A stretch of 64,000 nt of DNA, taken from contig NZ_SNWA01000002.1 in assembly GCF_004361815.1 (NCBI RefSeq), forward strand, positions 558,001 through 622,000. Direction: 5' to 3'. This DNA is from Paraburkholderia sp. BL10I2N1. GTDB lineage: Bacteria; Pseudomonadota; Gammaproteobacteria; Burkholderiales; Burkholderiaceae. A program made the translations under genes and the position numbers. Below, in pieces: positions 7,410 through 15,845 of the stretch (position 1 is its first letter; each line of letters begins with the position of its first letter). The notes beneath the pieces were generated by a model. It had not been told where the DNA came from. It was given only the letters and a program-made list of their open reading frames with translations, and did no database searches.

Positions 7410-8768
7410 TCACGCCTCCACAAACTCGAATGCAGGTTTGACGTCCGTCCGTGGCAGCAGGACTGACTGGACGGCGAGCACTTCGCGGGTCGATTTCGTC
7501 ACGCCGCCACCACCGGCAGGGCCGTTGGTGTAAAGCGTCTCGACCTCGTTACCGATCAGCAGGGCCTGCTCCACCGACGCAGTGCGGCCAACCACGCGCG
7601 CGCGAACCTCATAAGGCTCACCGCCGCGCCTTCCGGCCGTTTCGCCATACAGCGCATTCACGCCGATCAGATCGAAGCGCAGTTCGCTCGTCTTGACGCC
7701 CGTGAACTGGAGTCTCTCCCGCACGACATCGAGCGCAAGTCGCGCACGAGCGAGCGCCCCAGGGCCACCATAAGAGATTTGCCCCTCGCCGATGTACCCA
7801 TCGACGTACGCTACCGAAACCTTCAGCGTTTCCGTGCGCGGCGTGCCGCGGCCTCCCGTCACGCGAACCCGGTCGGGCGCTTCCTCCTGCACGCGGACCT
7901 GCGTGAAATCGGCGACGACATCGGGTTGCAGATATCGAGCCGGATCATGAATCTCATAGATGATCTGCTCCTTGCACGTCGCCTCGGTGACACGCCCGCC
8001 CGCATGCGGCACTTTCGTCACGACGACCGAACCATCCGCGCCAACCTCGCCCACTGGAAAGCCGAGCCGGGCGAGGTGCGGGACATCCTTGAAGCCCGGG
8101 TCGGCGAAATAGCCACCCGTCACCTGCCCCGCGCACTCGAGCAAATGTCCGACCACGGTCGCCTGGCCGAGCGTGGTCCAGTCGCTCATGTCCCAGCCGA
8201 ATTCATGGATCAGCGGCGCCGTGAAAAGCGACGGGTCCGCCACCCGGCCAGTCAATACGATGTCGGCGCCGGCGGCTAGCGCGTCGACAATCGGTGCCGC
8301 GCCCAGGTAAGCGTTTGCCGAGACGATGCGGTCGTCAAACGACGCGACGCTTTCGCCCGATTCTTCGAAGTGAAAATTTCCCCGCCGCACGACGTCGAGA
8401 ACATCGTCGCCCGTGACAGCGGCGATTTTCAGACCATCGAGTCCCGACGCAAGCGCGATCTCAGCGGTCTTGCGCGCGGCCGCGCGCGGATTCGCCGCGC
8501 CCATGTTCGAGATGATGCGCACGCCCTTCCGCACGGCAATGGGCAGCACCGCCTCCATACGCGCTTCGAGCAGCGGGTCGTAACCGAGTTCAGGATTTTT
8601 GCGGCGCGCCTGCTGCGCGATCGCGATCGTCCGCTCAGCGAGACATTCGAACACGAGATAGTCGAGCGCGCCGTGCTCCGCCAGTTCCACCGCCGGCTCG
8701 ATCCGGTCGCCGGAATAACCCGCGCCTGCGCCAATGCGCACACGGCGTTCGTCTTGAGTTGCAGTCAT
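7410..8768 (-). CDS. AtuA-family protein (DUF1446, acyclic terpene utilisation-like)
   Basis: A 452-residue protein with the DUF1446 signature: VRIGAGAGYSGDRIEPAVEL, LVFECLAERTIA, IISNMGAANPRAA, TGRVADPSLFTAPL and the Gly-rich end GPAGGGGVTKSTREV. The fold is soluble and without signal peptide. It lies between a CitMHS transporter gene (25-base gap) and the small AtuA-associated gene (1-base gap), so the three should be one operon controlled by the divergent LysR regulator. The operon suggests uptake and processing of a carboxylic acid. A terpene substrate is not supported by the neighbours. Confidence 0.82.
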   Translation of the reverse strand: MTATQDERRVRIGAGAGYSGDRIEPAVELAEHGALDYLVFECLAERTIAIAQQARRKNPELGYDPLLEARMEAVLPIAVRKGVRIISNMGAANPRAAARKTAEIALASGLDGLKIAAVTGDDVLDVVRRGNFHFEESGESVASFDDRIVSANAYLGAAPIVDALAAGADIVLTGRVADPSLFTAPLIHEFGWDMSDWTTLGQATVVGHLLECAGQVTGGYFADPGFKDVPHLARLGFPVGEVGADGSVVVTKVPHAGGRVTEATCKEQIIYEIHDPARYLQPDVVADFTQVRVQEEAPDRVRVTGGRGTPRTETLKVSVAYVDGYIGEGQISYGGPGALARARLALDVVRERLQFTGVKTSELRFDLIGVNALYGETAGRRGGEPYEVRARVVGRTASVEQALLIGNEVETLYTNGPAGGGGVTKSTREVLAVQSVLLPRTDVKPAFEFVEA

Positions 8769-8793
8769 ACGGATACCGCCCATCGAACAGGAT

Positions 8794-10098
8794 TCATACA
8801 GAGAAAACGCCCAGCACGACGCACGCGATCGTCATCACGACCGATGCGCCAAACAGGAGCGGAAACGTGAATTTCTGGTGGTCGGCAAGCTCGATGCCGC
8901 ACAGCCCGACAACGAGAAAAGTCGCCGGCGTGAGCGGACTCACCGGAAAGCCCGTGGTCATCTGGCCCAGCAGCGCGGCCTGGCCGACATGCACCGCCGG
9001 CACGCCGAGTTGCCCAGCCACTTCCGCGACGACCGGCAGCACGCCGAAGTAGAACGAGTCGGGATCGAACAGCATGCTGAGCGGCATCGAAATGAGGCCG
9101 AGCGCGACCGGAATATGGCCGGCCATGGCGGGCGGCACAAAGCCGACGGCCGCATGCGCCATCGCCTTGAGCATCCCGCTGCCCTGCATGACGCCGGTGA
9201 AGACGCCCGCTGCGAGAAGGATGCCGGCCATCATCAGTGCGGCGCGTGCATGCGCGTCGATCCGCTTGCGCTGCATGTCCACGTTCGGATAGTTCACCAT
9301 CAACGCGACGCACAAACCCACCATGAACATAATTGCCGGTGGAATCTTCTCGCCCATCGCGACCATCGTGCCAAGCACGATCAGCGTCAGGACGATGTTG
9401 AACCAGAAGTTCTGCGGGCGGCGCAGCGCCTGTTCTTCGGGTGTGAGTTCGCGTTTCGGCATCGGCACCGAACCGTCCGCCCCGGAGTATCCGAGACGCT
9501 TCTCTTCACGGCGGCCGAGCCAGAACGCCATGCCGAATACGAAGACGAGGCCCACGATCTGCACCGGAATCAGCGGATTGAAGAGCGCCGAGATCGGCAG
9601 ATGAAGCGATGCCGACGCGCGGATCATCGGCCCGGTCCACGGCAGAAAGTTGATCCCCGCCGCCATCGATACCGCGGCGGCGAGCACGCGTCGATCCATT
9701 TTCAGACGGTCGTAGAGCGGCAGCATGGCGGGGATCGTCACGAGAAAACACACGGCGCCCGAGCCGTCCAGATGAATCAGCAGCGCGAGCAGCGTCGTTC
9801 CCATCACGATGCGTGTCGGCTTTGTACCGACTGCCCGGAGTATCCGGTCGATGATCGGATCCAGCGTGCCCGCGTCGGTGATCGTCCCGAAGTACAGGAT
9901 CGCGAACACGAACATGCCGACGACCGGCGCGAGACTCTTCAGACCGTCGATCACGAACTTGCTCGTCTGCAGCCCGAAGCCGCCGATCAACGAAGCCGCA
10001 ATCGGCACGATGATGAGCGCGACCAGCGGCGACATACGTTTCGAAAGGATCGCACCGAGCAGGACGGTGATGGTGGCTAGCCCCAGTAACGGCAGCAT
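8794..10098 (-). CDS. CitMHS-family carboxylate:cation symporter
   Basis: A 434-residue integral membrane protein with about 12 hydrophobic segments and the CitMHS pattern (GLATITVLLGAILSKRMSPL at the start, AILYFGTITDAGTLDP, LIHLDGSGAVCFLVTIPAML, INFLPWTGPMIRA, DPDSFYFGVLPV). Family members import citrate as a metal complex or with protons. It is the first gene of the operon with the AtuA pair and is divergent from the LysR regulator, so it probably imports the substrate of that operon. Confidence 0.88.
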   Translation of the reverse strand: MLPLLGLATITVLLGAILSKRMSPLVALIIVPIAASLIGGFGLQTSKFVIDGLKSLAPVVGMFVFAILYFGTITDAGTLDPIIDRILRAVGTKPTRIVMGTTLLALLIHLDGSGAVCFLVTIPAMLPLYDRLKMDRRVLAAAVSMAAGINFLPWTGPMIRASASLHLPISALFNPLIPVQIVGLVFVFGMAFWLGRREEKRLGYSGADGSVPMPKRELTPEEQALRRPQNFWFNIVLTLIVLGTMVAMGEKIPPAIMFMVGLCVALMVNYPNVDMQRKRIDAHARAALMMAGILLAAGVFTGVMQGSGMLKAMAHAAVGFVPPAMAGHIPVALGLISMPLSMLFDPDSFYFGVLPVVAEVAGQLGVPAVHVGQAALLGQMTTGFPVSPLTPATFLVVGLCGIELADHQKFTFPLLFGASVVMTIACVVLGVFSV

Positions 10099-10171
10099 AT
10101 GCTTGTCTCCAGACTTGTCTTTTAGTGTGATCCAGCGTAATTTCAGTCATTCGATAAAGCAATTGAAATGA

Positions 10172-10190
10172 TTTGATTACAACAATCAAA
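10172..10190. promoter_or_regulatory. LysR-type dyad in divergent promoter region
   Basis: TTTGATT (10172-10178) and AATCAAA (10184-10190) are perfectly complementary with a 5-base spacer, 7 bases before the LysR start codon. A second dyad, ATTTCA (10140-10145) with TGAAAT (10164-10169), lies beside it. LysR regulators typically bind such sites between themselves and the divergent target, here the CitMHS operon. Confidence 0.6.
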
Positions 10191-10197
10191 GAACGTA

Positions 10198-11103
10198 ATG
10201 GATCTCAATCTTCGCGATATCCGCGCCTTCGTCGCCGTGGCGCAGACGGGCAACTTCACGCGAGCGGCGGCACGCCTGCACCTGTCCCAGCCCGCGTTGA
10301 CCGTGCAGATTCGCCGACTGGAGGAGACGGTCGGCGTGCGGCTCTTCGACCGCAATAGCCGCAACGTCGCGTTGACGCCCGCCGGCCGGGAATTGCTGCC
10401 GGTCCTGCAGAAGTCGCTGCACGACATGGAACACGTGCTGATCGACGCGCGGGCGCTCGGCGAGGGTTCGAGCGGCATGGTGAGAATCGCCTGTCTGCCG
10501 ACGTTCGCTGCAAGCGTGCTGCCCGACCTGATCCTCGATCTGAAGAAGGACGTCCCGCACGCTGGCTTCGATATCCGCGACGTGGTGGCGAGTATGGTGA
10601 ATACGCTGGTGCGCAACGAAGATGTCGATATCGGGCTGACAGGGGGCGACCTGTCGGACGCTGCGTTTGAAATCCTGCACTCCGGCGTGGATCGTCTCGT
10701 TGTGGTGTGCCCGAAGGAACATCCCCTTGCGCGGCGGCGGCGCATCAAATTGAAGGATCTGGTCAGCGTGCCACTGGTGCTGACGGCGCAGGGAACGAGC
10801 GTCAGGGCGGTGGTCGACGCCGCGCTCGCGAGCGCCAGTTACACGCCCGAGATCACCTGCGAGCCGACCTACATGATGACTGCCGTGGCGATGGTGCGTG
10901 GCGGCCTCGGCGTGACCATTCTTCCGGGCACGGCGCGCGAGGTTCTGGCGGAGCCTGGGCTGGTTGCCCGGCCAATTGACGATGCAGCCTTTGTACGACC
11001 GATCGCGCTGATCAAAAAGCGTGGACGTACCCTGCCTCCCGTGACAGAGAGGTTTGTGGCGGCCATGCTGAACAGGATCGGTCACGCTGGATGGATTCAG
11101 TAG
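10198..11103 (+). CDS. LysR-family transcriptional regulator
   Basis: A 301-residue LysR protein. The N-terminal HTH spans about residues 3-60 (LNLRDIRAFVAVAQTGNFTRAAARL, LTVQIRRLEETVGVRLFDRN) and the remainder is a periplasmic-binding-fold effector domain. It starts 99 bases from the divergent CitMHS gene with dyads between them, so it most likely activates that operon in response to its substrate and represses itself. Confidence 0.92.
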   Translation: MDLNLRDIRAFVAVAQTGNFTRAAARLHLSQPALTVQIRRLEETVGVRLFDRNSRNVALTPAGRELLPVLQKSLHDMEHVLIDARALGEGSSGMVRIACLPTFAASVLPDLILDLKKDVPHAGFDIRDVVASMVNTLVRNEDVDIGLTGGDLSDAAFEILHSGVDRLVVVCPKEHPLARRRRIKLKDLVSVPLVLTAQGTSVRAVVDAALASASYTPEITCEPTYMMTAVAMVRGGLGVTILPGTAREVLAEPGLVARPIDDAAFVRPIALIKKRGRTLPPVTERFVAAMLNRIGHAGWIQ

Positions 11104-11149
11104 CACCGCAATAGAGTCGTCGCACCCGACCTTAACGACTGGAGCCACG

Positions 11150-11539
11150 ATGACAATCGAGCTGACCATCCTCGCCTGGACCCTGGTTCTTGCCCTCGTC
11201 CAGGTGCTTCTTCCTGCCATGCTTCGCAATCGCGAGTGTGGAATCGCCTATAACGCGAGTCCACGCGACGAACCAGAGGCAACGGTGGGGAAAGTCACGG
11301 GAAGGCTCATGCGCGCGCAAAGCAACCTCTTCGAAACCCTGCCGGTTTTCACCGCCGCGATTCTGATTGCCCACGTGGCGGACCGCGAAGGTGCGCTGAC
11401 GCATTGGGGCGCGTGGCTCTATCTGATCGCGCGAGTCGCTTATGTGCCGCTCTATGCCGCGGGCGTTCCGTATATCCGCTCGCTGGTCTGGCTCGTGTCG
11501 CTTGGCGGTATCCTGCTTGTACTGATCCCGATCATCTGA
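11150..11539 (+). CDS. MAPEG-family membrane protein
   Basis: A 129-residue protein with four hydrophobic helices and the MAPEG signature: a loop after helix 1 ending in RDEPEATVGKVTGRLMRAQSNLFETLPVF, and HWGAWLYLIARVAYVPLYAAGVPYIRSLVW. Eukaryotic members act on eicosanoids and glutathione. Bacterial ones are poorly characterised. It follows the LysR gene by 46 bases and precedes an esterase gene by 30 bases on the same strand. Confidence 0.85.
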   Translation: MTIELTILAWTLVLALVQVLLPAMLRNRECGIAYNASPRDEPEATVGKVTGRLMRAQSNLFETLPVFTAAILIAHVADREGALTHWGAWLYLIARVAYVPLYAAGVPYIRSLVWLVSLGGILLVLIPII

Positions 11540-11569
11540 ACTTTTCCTGACGCTGAGGAGTGTCAAATC

Positions 11570-12250
11570 ATGACCGACCTGTCGCCGACCATCGAAATCG
11601 AAACTGCGCCGGCCCCAAAGTTCGCCGTTATCCTCATGCATGGCCTCGGCGCCGACGCCAACGACTTCGTGCCACTCGTCCCCGAACTGCATCTGTCCGA
11701 TGCACCCGCCGTGCGCTTCGTATTTCCCAATGCGCCGGAGATTGCCGTTACCGCGAACAACGGCTACGTGATGCGCGCGTGGTACGACATCCGGTCGTTC
11801 CAGGGCGTCAACCGCGAGGTCGACGAGGCAGGTATTGCAGCATCCTGCGTGACCGTGCGCCGCTTGATCGAAGCGCAGAATCAGCGTGGCATTCCCACTT
11901 CGAATATCTTTCTCGCAGGTTTCTCGCAAGGCGCGGCGTTGACCTATTCAGCGGGGCTGACGCACCCTGATGCGCTTGCCGGGCTCATCGTGATGTCCGG
12001 TTATGTGCCGTCGCAGCGCTTTATCGAAAGCCAGTTGAGCGCCGCGAACCGACACGCGCCGGTCTTTGCCGCGCACGGCAGATTCGACGACGTATTGCGG
12101 ATCCAGTTGGGGGAAGCCGCACGCGACTTTGCAATCGCACAGGGTTGCAAGGTTGAATGGAGCGCGTATCCGATGCCGCACTCGGTTTGCGAGGATGAGA
12201 TCGACGCGCTGCGTACCTGGCTAGGTGCGCGCCTCGTGGCTTCCTCCTGA
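11570..12250 (+). CDS. carboxylesterase/phospholipase-type alpha/beta hydrolase
   Basis: A 226-residue cytoplasmic hydrolase of the acyl-protein thioesterase / carboxylesterase family: HGLGADANDFVPLVPEL (oxyanion hole), nucleophile elbow GFSQGAALTY around residue 114, Asp in AHGRFDDVL and His in PMPHSVCEDE. The start at 11570 is preceded by GAGGAGTG (11555-11562). It probably hydrolyses short-chain esters. It shares a strand and a short gap with the MAPEG gene, so co-transcription is likely. Confidence 0.88.
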   Translation: MTDLSPTIEIETAPAPKFAVILMHGLGADANDFVPLVPELHLSDAPAVRFVFPNAPEIAVTANNGYVMRAWYDIRSFQGVNREVDEAGIAASCVTVRRLIEAQNQRGIPTSNIFLAGFSQGAALTYSAGLTHPDALAGLIVMSGYVPSQRFIESQLSAANRHAPVFAAHGRFDDVLRIQLGEAARDFAIAQGCKVEWSAYPMPHSVCEDEIDALRTWLGARLVASS

Positions 12251-12281
12251 CGGGTCCCGCAACGCATCGTAAGTGCTGGTT

Positions 12282-12305
12282 GCTTTGCGTCTCACGACGC
12301 AAAGC
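12282..12305 (+). terminator. hairpin after esterase gene
   Basis: GCTTTGCGTC (12282-12291) and GACGCAAAGC (12296-12305) form a perfect 10-bp stem with a TCAC loop, 31 bases after the esterase stop. There is no T-run after it on the plus strand, so it is either a rho-assisted terminator or an mRNA 3'-end stabiliser. Confidence 0.5.
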
Positions 12306-12353
12306 GAGACCGGACGAAGACACGCCATCGTCATATTCGCGCCGCTTGCCGCC

Positions 12354-12383
12354 ATGAAATTTTCGTGATAATTTTTCATGAAC
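12354..12383. promoter_or_regulatory. AT-rich repeat region upstream of puuB, possible PuuR-like operator
   Basis: This stretch has ATGAAA (12354-12359) and TTTCAT (12374-12379) in inverted orientation, and near-repeats of ATTTTCRTGA in direct orientation. It is far more AT-rich than its surroundings and lies 32 bases before the puuB start. The XRE/cupin regulator encoded downstream (13719-14276) is the likely binder. This is inference from position and symmetry. Confidence 0.45.
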
Positions 12384-12414
12384 TTTTCGACTGATTTTTT
12401 CACAGGGGCGTGCC

Positions 12415-13704
12415 ATGTTCCATCAGTCGGCTCAACACGTCGCGAGCTACTACGCCGGCACCTATGCGGCTCCCATCCCGCTTCGCCCAACGCTGGAACA
12501 GCGCCTCGACACCGACGTGCTGATCATCGGCGCCGGCTTCAGCGGCTTGCAAACCGCGCTGCGGCTGGCGTCGGCCGGCAGGCGCGTGACCGTGCTCGAG
12601 GCCAGCCGTGTCGCCTGGGCGGCGTCTGGCCGCAACGGTGGTCAGGCGTTGCCCGGCTGGTCCTGCGACATGCAGCCGCTGGAGAACGCGCTGGGCTTCG
12701 CGGGGGCGAGCCAGCTATGGGACAGCATGCGCTGGGCCGCCCGCGAGATACGTGAGTTGCCAGAACGGCACGGCTTCGATATCGACTACCGCGCCGGAAG
12801 TCTATGGACCGCCGTCAAGCCACGCCGCGTCGCCCTGTTGCAGCAAGCCCTCGATGAAGCGGCAGACAAATGGGGCCATGACCGGTTGCGCTTCATTCCC
12901 CGTGCGGAGATGCCGGAGTGGATTGCGAGCGAGCGCTACTGCGCGGCGCTGTACGATCCTGACGCGGGGCATCTCAATCCATTGAAGCTGGCTCAAGGGC
13001 TGGCAGCCGCCATCGAGCGGGCCGGCGGGCGCATCTTCGAACAAAGCCGCGTACTGGAATACCGCGAAACACCCGCCGGCTACGTGGCGCGCACCGACCA
13101 GGGCGAGGTGCGCGCGGATGTCCTCGTCCTTGCCTGCAATTCCTATATTGACCGCCTCGACCGCGAACTGTCGAAGCGCCTCTTGCCGGTCGGCACCTAT
13201 CAGGTCGCGACGGCGCCACTGGAACCGGACCTGGCCCGCTCGTTGTTGCCGCGCAATAGTTGCGTCATCGACAATCAGTTCGTGCCCGACTACTTCCGCC
13301 TGAGCCCGGACCACCGGCTTCTGTTCGGCGGTGGCTGCACATACCTGGGCGGTATTCCAAAGGACATCGCGGCCGCCACCCGGCCCCAACTCGAACGGGC
13401 GTTCCCGCAGCTGCGCGGCGTGAAGCTCGAATTTGCCTGGGGTGGACATATCGACATCAGTATCCGGCGCACGCCCGATATCGGTCGTAAAAATCAGCGC
13501 TACTGGTTGCAGGGCTTTTCAGGTCATGGCGTGCTGCCGACGCTGGCGGGTGCGCGTGCCGTCGCTGACGCCATCCTGGGTGACGACCGCCTGCTGACTC
13601 TATATCAGGGCATCCGCAATGCAGGCTTTCCCGGCGGCCAACTTCTGGCGGCACCGCTGGAGGCCATCGGCAAGGCCTGGTACCGTCTGCGTGACACAGT
13701 CTGA
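12415..13704 (+). CDS. puuB: gamma-glutamylputrescine oxidase-like FAD oxidoreductase
   Basis: A 429-residue DAO-fold flavoprotein. The dinucleotide-binding motif is VLIIGAGFSGLQTALRLA near residues 38-56, followed by SGRNGGQALPGWS and a C-terminal FAD segment YWLQGFSGHGVLPTLAGA. The N-terminus (SYYAGTYAAPIPLRPTLE) is typical of PuuB, which oxidises gamma-glutamylputrescine to the aldehyde with release of ammonia and peroxide. The neighbouring PuuR-like and PuuA-like genes support this. It is the first gene of the cluster, with 14 bases to the regulator. Confidence 0.85.
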   Translation: MFHQSAQHVASYYAGTYAAPIPLRPTLEQRLDTDVLIIGAGFSGLQTALRLASAGRRVTVLEASRVAWAASGRNGGQALPGWSCDMQPLENALGFAGASQLWDSMRWAAREIRELPERHGFDIDYRAGSLWTAVKPRRVALLQQALDEAADKWGHDRLRFIPRAEMPEWIASERYCAALYDPDAGHLNPLKLAQGLAAAIERAGGRIFEQSRVLEYRETPAGYVARTDQGEVRADVLVLACNSYIDRLDRELSKRLLPVGTYQVATAPLEPDLARSLLPRNSCVIDNQFVPDYFRLSPDHRLLFGGGCTYLGGIPKDIAAATRPQLERAFPQLRGVKLEFAWGGHIDISIRRTPDIGRKNQRYWLQGFSGHGVLPTLAGARAVADAILGDDRLLTLYQGIRNAGFPGGQLLAAPLEAIGKAWYRLRDTV

Positions 13705-13718
13705 ATGGGGCCGCTGCA

Positions 13719-14276
13719 ATGAATGAGCAGGAAGAGATTGAAGGCCTGGCGATCCTGATCCGAGATTTGCGCAAGCACAAGAAAGTCACCTTGCGCGACC
13801 TCGCGGACAGGATCGGTCGCTCGGTTGGTTTCCTCTCCCAGGTCGAGCGAGGTCTTTCGCGTCCCACCGTGGCCGACCTGACCGCCATCGGCGAGGCTCT
13901 GGGTGCGCCCACCACCTATTTCTACAGCCTGAGCAAGCCGCGCACGCTGCCCTGGGTCACACGTCCCGGCGAACGCCGCACGGTGTACTACGCCGCTGGA
14001 ATTACCGACGTGCTGGTGTCGCCGAACATGTCCGCACGCTTTTCCATTCTCGAAAGCCATCTTGCCCCCGGCGCCAGCAGCGGCGACAGGCCCGTGAACG
14101 ATAGCGACGAACAGGGCGGCTTCGTCCTCGAAGGCGAACTCACTGTCTGGCTGGCGGAGAACGAGGAGCCAGTCACCCTCGGCCCCAACGACGCCTTCCA
14201 GTTGCCCGCGCATGCCCGGTTTCGCTACGCCAATCTTTCCGACCAGCTCACGCGGGTAATCTGGGTATTCACCTGA
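13719..14276 (+). CDS. puuR: XRE-family regulator with cupin domain (PuuR-like)
   Basis: A 185-residue protein with an N-terminal lambda-repressor-type HTH (about residues 10-65, VTLRDLADRIGRSVGFLSQVERGLSRPT) and a C-terminal cupin barrel (about residues 105-185, GFVLEGELTVWL, GPNDAFQLPAHARFRYAN). This is the architecture of PuuR, the putrescine-responsive repressor. Its place between puuB and puuA agrees. The symbol is by architecture and context; other XRE-cupin regulators look the same. Confidence 0.78.
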   Translation: MNEQEEIEGLAILIRDLRKHKKVTLRDLADRIGRSVGFLSQVERGLSRPTVADLTAIGEALGAPTTYFYSLSKPRTLPWVTRPGERRTVYYAAGITDVLVSPNMSARFSILESHLAPGASSGDRPVNDSDEQGGFVLEGELTVWLAENEEPVTLGPNDAFQLPAHARFRYANLSDQLTRVIWVFT

Positions 14277-14382
14277 GACCTCGGACTCAGTTGGAATTCG
14301 CTGAGCGGGCCGACGTGACGTTGTATTCGCGGAAATCTGGTCTACTTATGTTCAGCATTTGTCGCACGAGAAGGACGAGAAC

Positions 14383-15729
14383 ATGGCTTCCCCTACCCCG
14401 GACCTGGTCAACGAAGTGCGTGCGTTCCGTGCGGCTCACCCCGAGGTCCGCTACGTCGATCTCATCTGCCTGGATATACCTGGCCACTTCTATGGCAAGC
14501 GATATCCCATTGATGCCCTGGAGAAGATCGCGGCCGGCACCCTGCTCAAGCTGCCACAAAACTGCGTGCTGCTAGGCACGCAAGGCGGGCTGTACACGAT
14601 CGGCGACTACTGCTTCAACGACGGCGATCCGGACGCGACACGCCGCCTGATCCCCGGCACGCTCAAGCCGGTGCGATGGGAAAGCCAGCCATTGGGGCAG
14701 ATGCTGATCAGTTCGGACGGCACTGACGCACCGATCGAGTTCGAACCGCGTGAAGTGCTGGCCCGTGTGTTGAAACGCCTGGAACAGCGCGGCATCCATC
14801 CGGTCGTGGCGTTTGAACTGGAGTTCTACCTGTTCGCGGCGCGGCTTGCAGACGGCCTGCCGCAGTACCCGCGCGACCGCCTCTGCGACGACCCAGACGA
14901 TCAGCCCAATATGCATATCGAACGTCTGTCGCGCTTTTCAGGCGTGCTGCACGAGATGGTCGAAGCGGCCCGCGAGCAGGGCGTGGATGCCACGGTGATC
15001 ACAGCGGAGTTGGGGCCCGGACAGTTCGAGATCAACTTCGTCCATAACAACGACGCTTTGCGCGCCGCCGACTGGTCCGCCCTCTTCTGCCGCAGCACGC
15101 GTGGCGTGGCGCTGCAACAAGGCTATCGCGCCAGCTTCATGGGCAAGCCGTATCTGCATGCGCCGGGCAGCGGCATGCATGTGCACGTGAGCCTGTACGA
15201 CGAGGCGGGCAACAATCTGCTGGGGGCCGACAATCAACGACCGCTGCGTCACGCCGTGGCCGGCTGCCTCGCGTTGCTGCCGCATTGCATGCCTGTCTTC
15301 GCACCCAACCATAACGCCTTCAGGCGCTACGGCTCGATGGTGAATGCGGCCAGCCGCGCCAGCTGGGGTTTCGAAGACCGCGACGCATGTATCCGCATCC
15401 CCGAGTCGGATGCCCGCAACCTGCGCATCGAGCATCGCCTGGCGAGCGCTGACGCCAACCCTTATCTCGTCCTCGCCGCGATCCTCACCGGGATGGAACA
15501 CGGTCTGGACGCGGCGCTCGAACCCGTCGCGCCGCTCAACGAAGATCGCAGGAGTGGCATCGACTTCCCGAAAGACATGCTCGCCGCCGTCGCCGCGATG
15601 CAGAACGATCCGGTCGTACGCGAAGGAATGGGTGACGAGTTCGTCATGGTCTACTGTGAAAACAAGCGTCAGGAACAGCAGGACTTCATGAATGAAATCA
15701 GTACGCGCGAGTACCGCTGGTTCCTGTGA
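14383..15729 (+). CDS. puuA: gamma-glutamylpolyamine synthetase (glutamine synthetase family)
   Basis: A 448-residue glutamine synthetase homologue. It has the metal/ATP-binding segments VAFELEFYLF, GPGQFEINF and SGMHVHVSL, the ammonia-site-like NHNAFRRYGS, and IEHRLASADANPYL. Members of this branch ligate glutamate to polyamines. The frame allows a TTG at 14359, but AAGGA at 14371-14375 is 7 bases before the ATG at 14383, which is preferred. Located between the PuuR-like regulator and an aminotransferase gene. The exact amine (putrescine, cadaverine, ethanolamine or other) cannot be read from the sequence. Confidence 0.85.
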   Translation: MASPTPDLVNEVRAFRAAHPEVRYVDLICLDIPGHFYGKRYPIDALEKIAAGTLLKLPQNCVLLGTQGGLYTIGDYCFNDGDPDATRRLIPGTLKPVRWESQPLGQMLISSDGTDAPIEFEPREVLARVLKRLEQRGIHPVVAFELEFYLFAARLADGLPQYPRDRLCDDPDDQPNMHIERLSRFSGVLHEMVEAAREQGVDATVITAELGPGQFEINFVHNNDALRAADWSALFCRSTRGVALQQGYRASFMGKPYLHAPGSGMHVHVSLYDEAGNNLLGADNQRPLRHAVAGCLALLPHCMPVFAPNHNAFRRYGSMVNAASRASWGFEDRDACIRIPESDARNLRIEHRLASADANPYLVLAAILTGMEHGLDAALEPVAPLNEDRRSGIDFPKDMLAAVAAMQNDPVVREGMGDEFVMVYCENKRQEQQDFMNEISTREYRWFL

Positions 15730-15845
15730 ACAGGCCCTCGCCCGCGTGACATGAACAAGCGTGACCGAAACATTCGCCACTCCGGCCGGAAGGACTGCGG
15801 CGCACGCGCGACGCGCTTCCTGAACCATCGTCAGAGGAACCCCAA

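Noticed and set aside
8878..10080. A 400-codon frame antisense to the CitMHS gene
   Set aside because: Charged, His/Arg/Asp-rich translation with no hydrophobic core, no ribosome-binding site and no family. It is a mirror of the transporter's codon bias.
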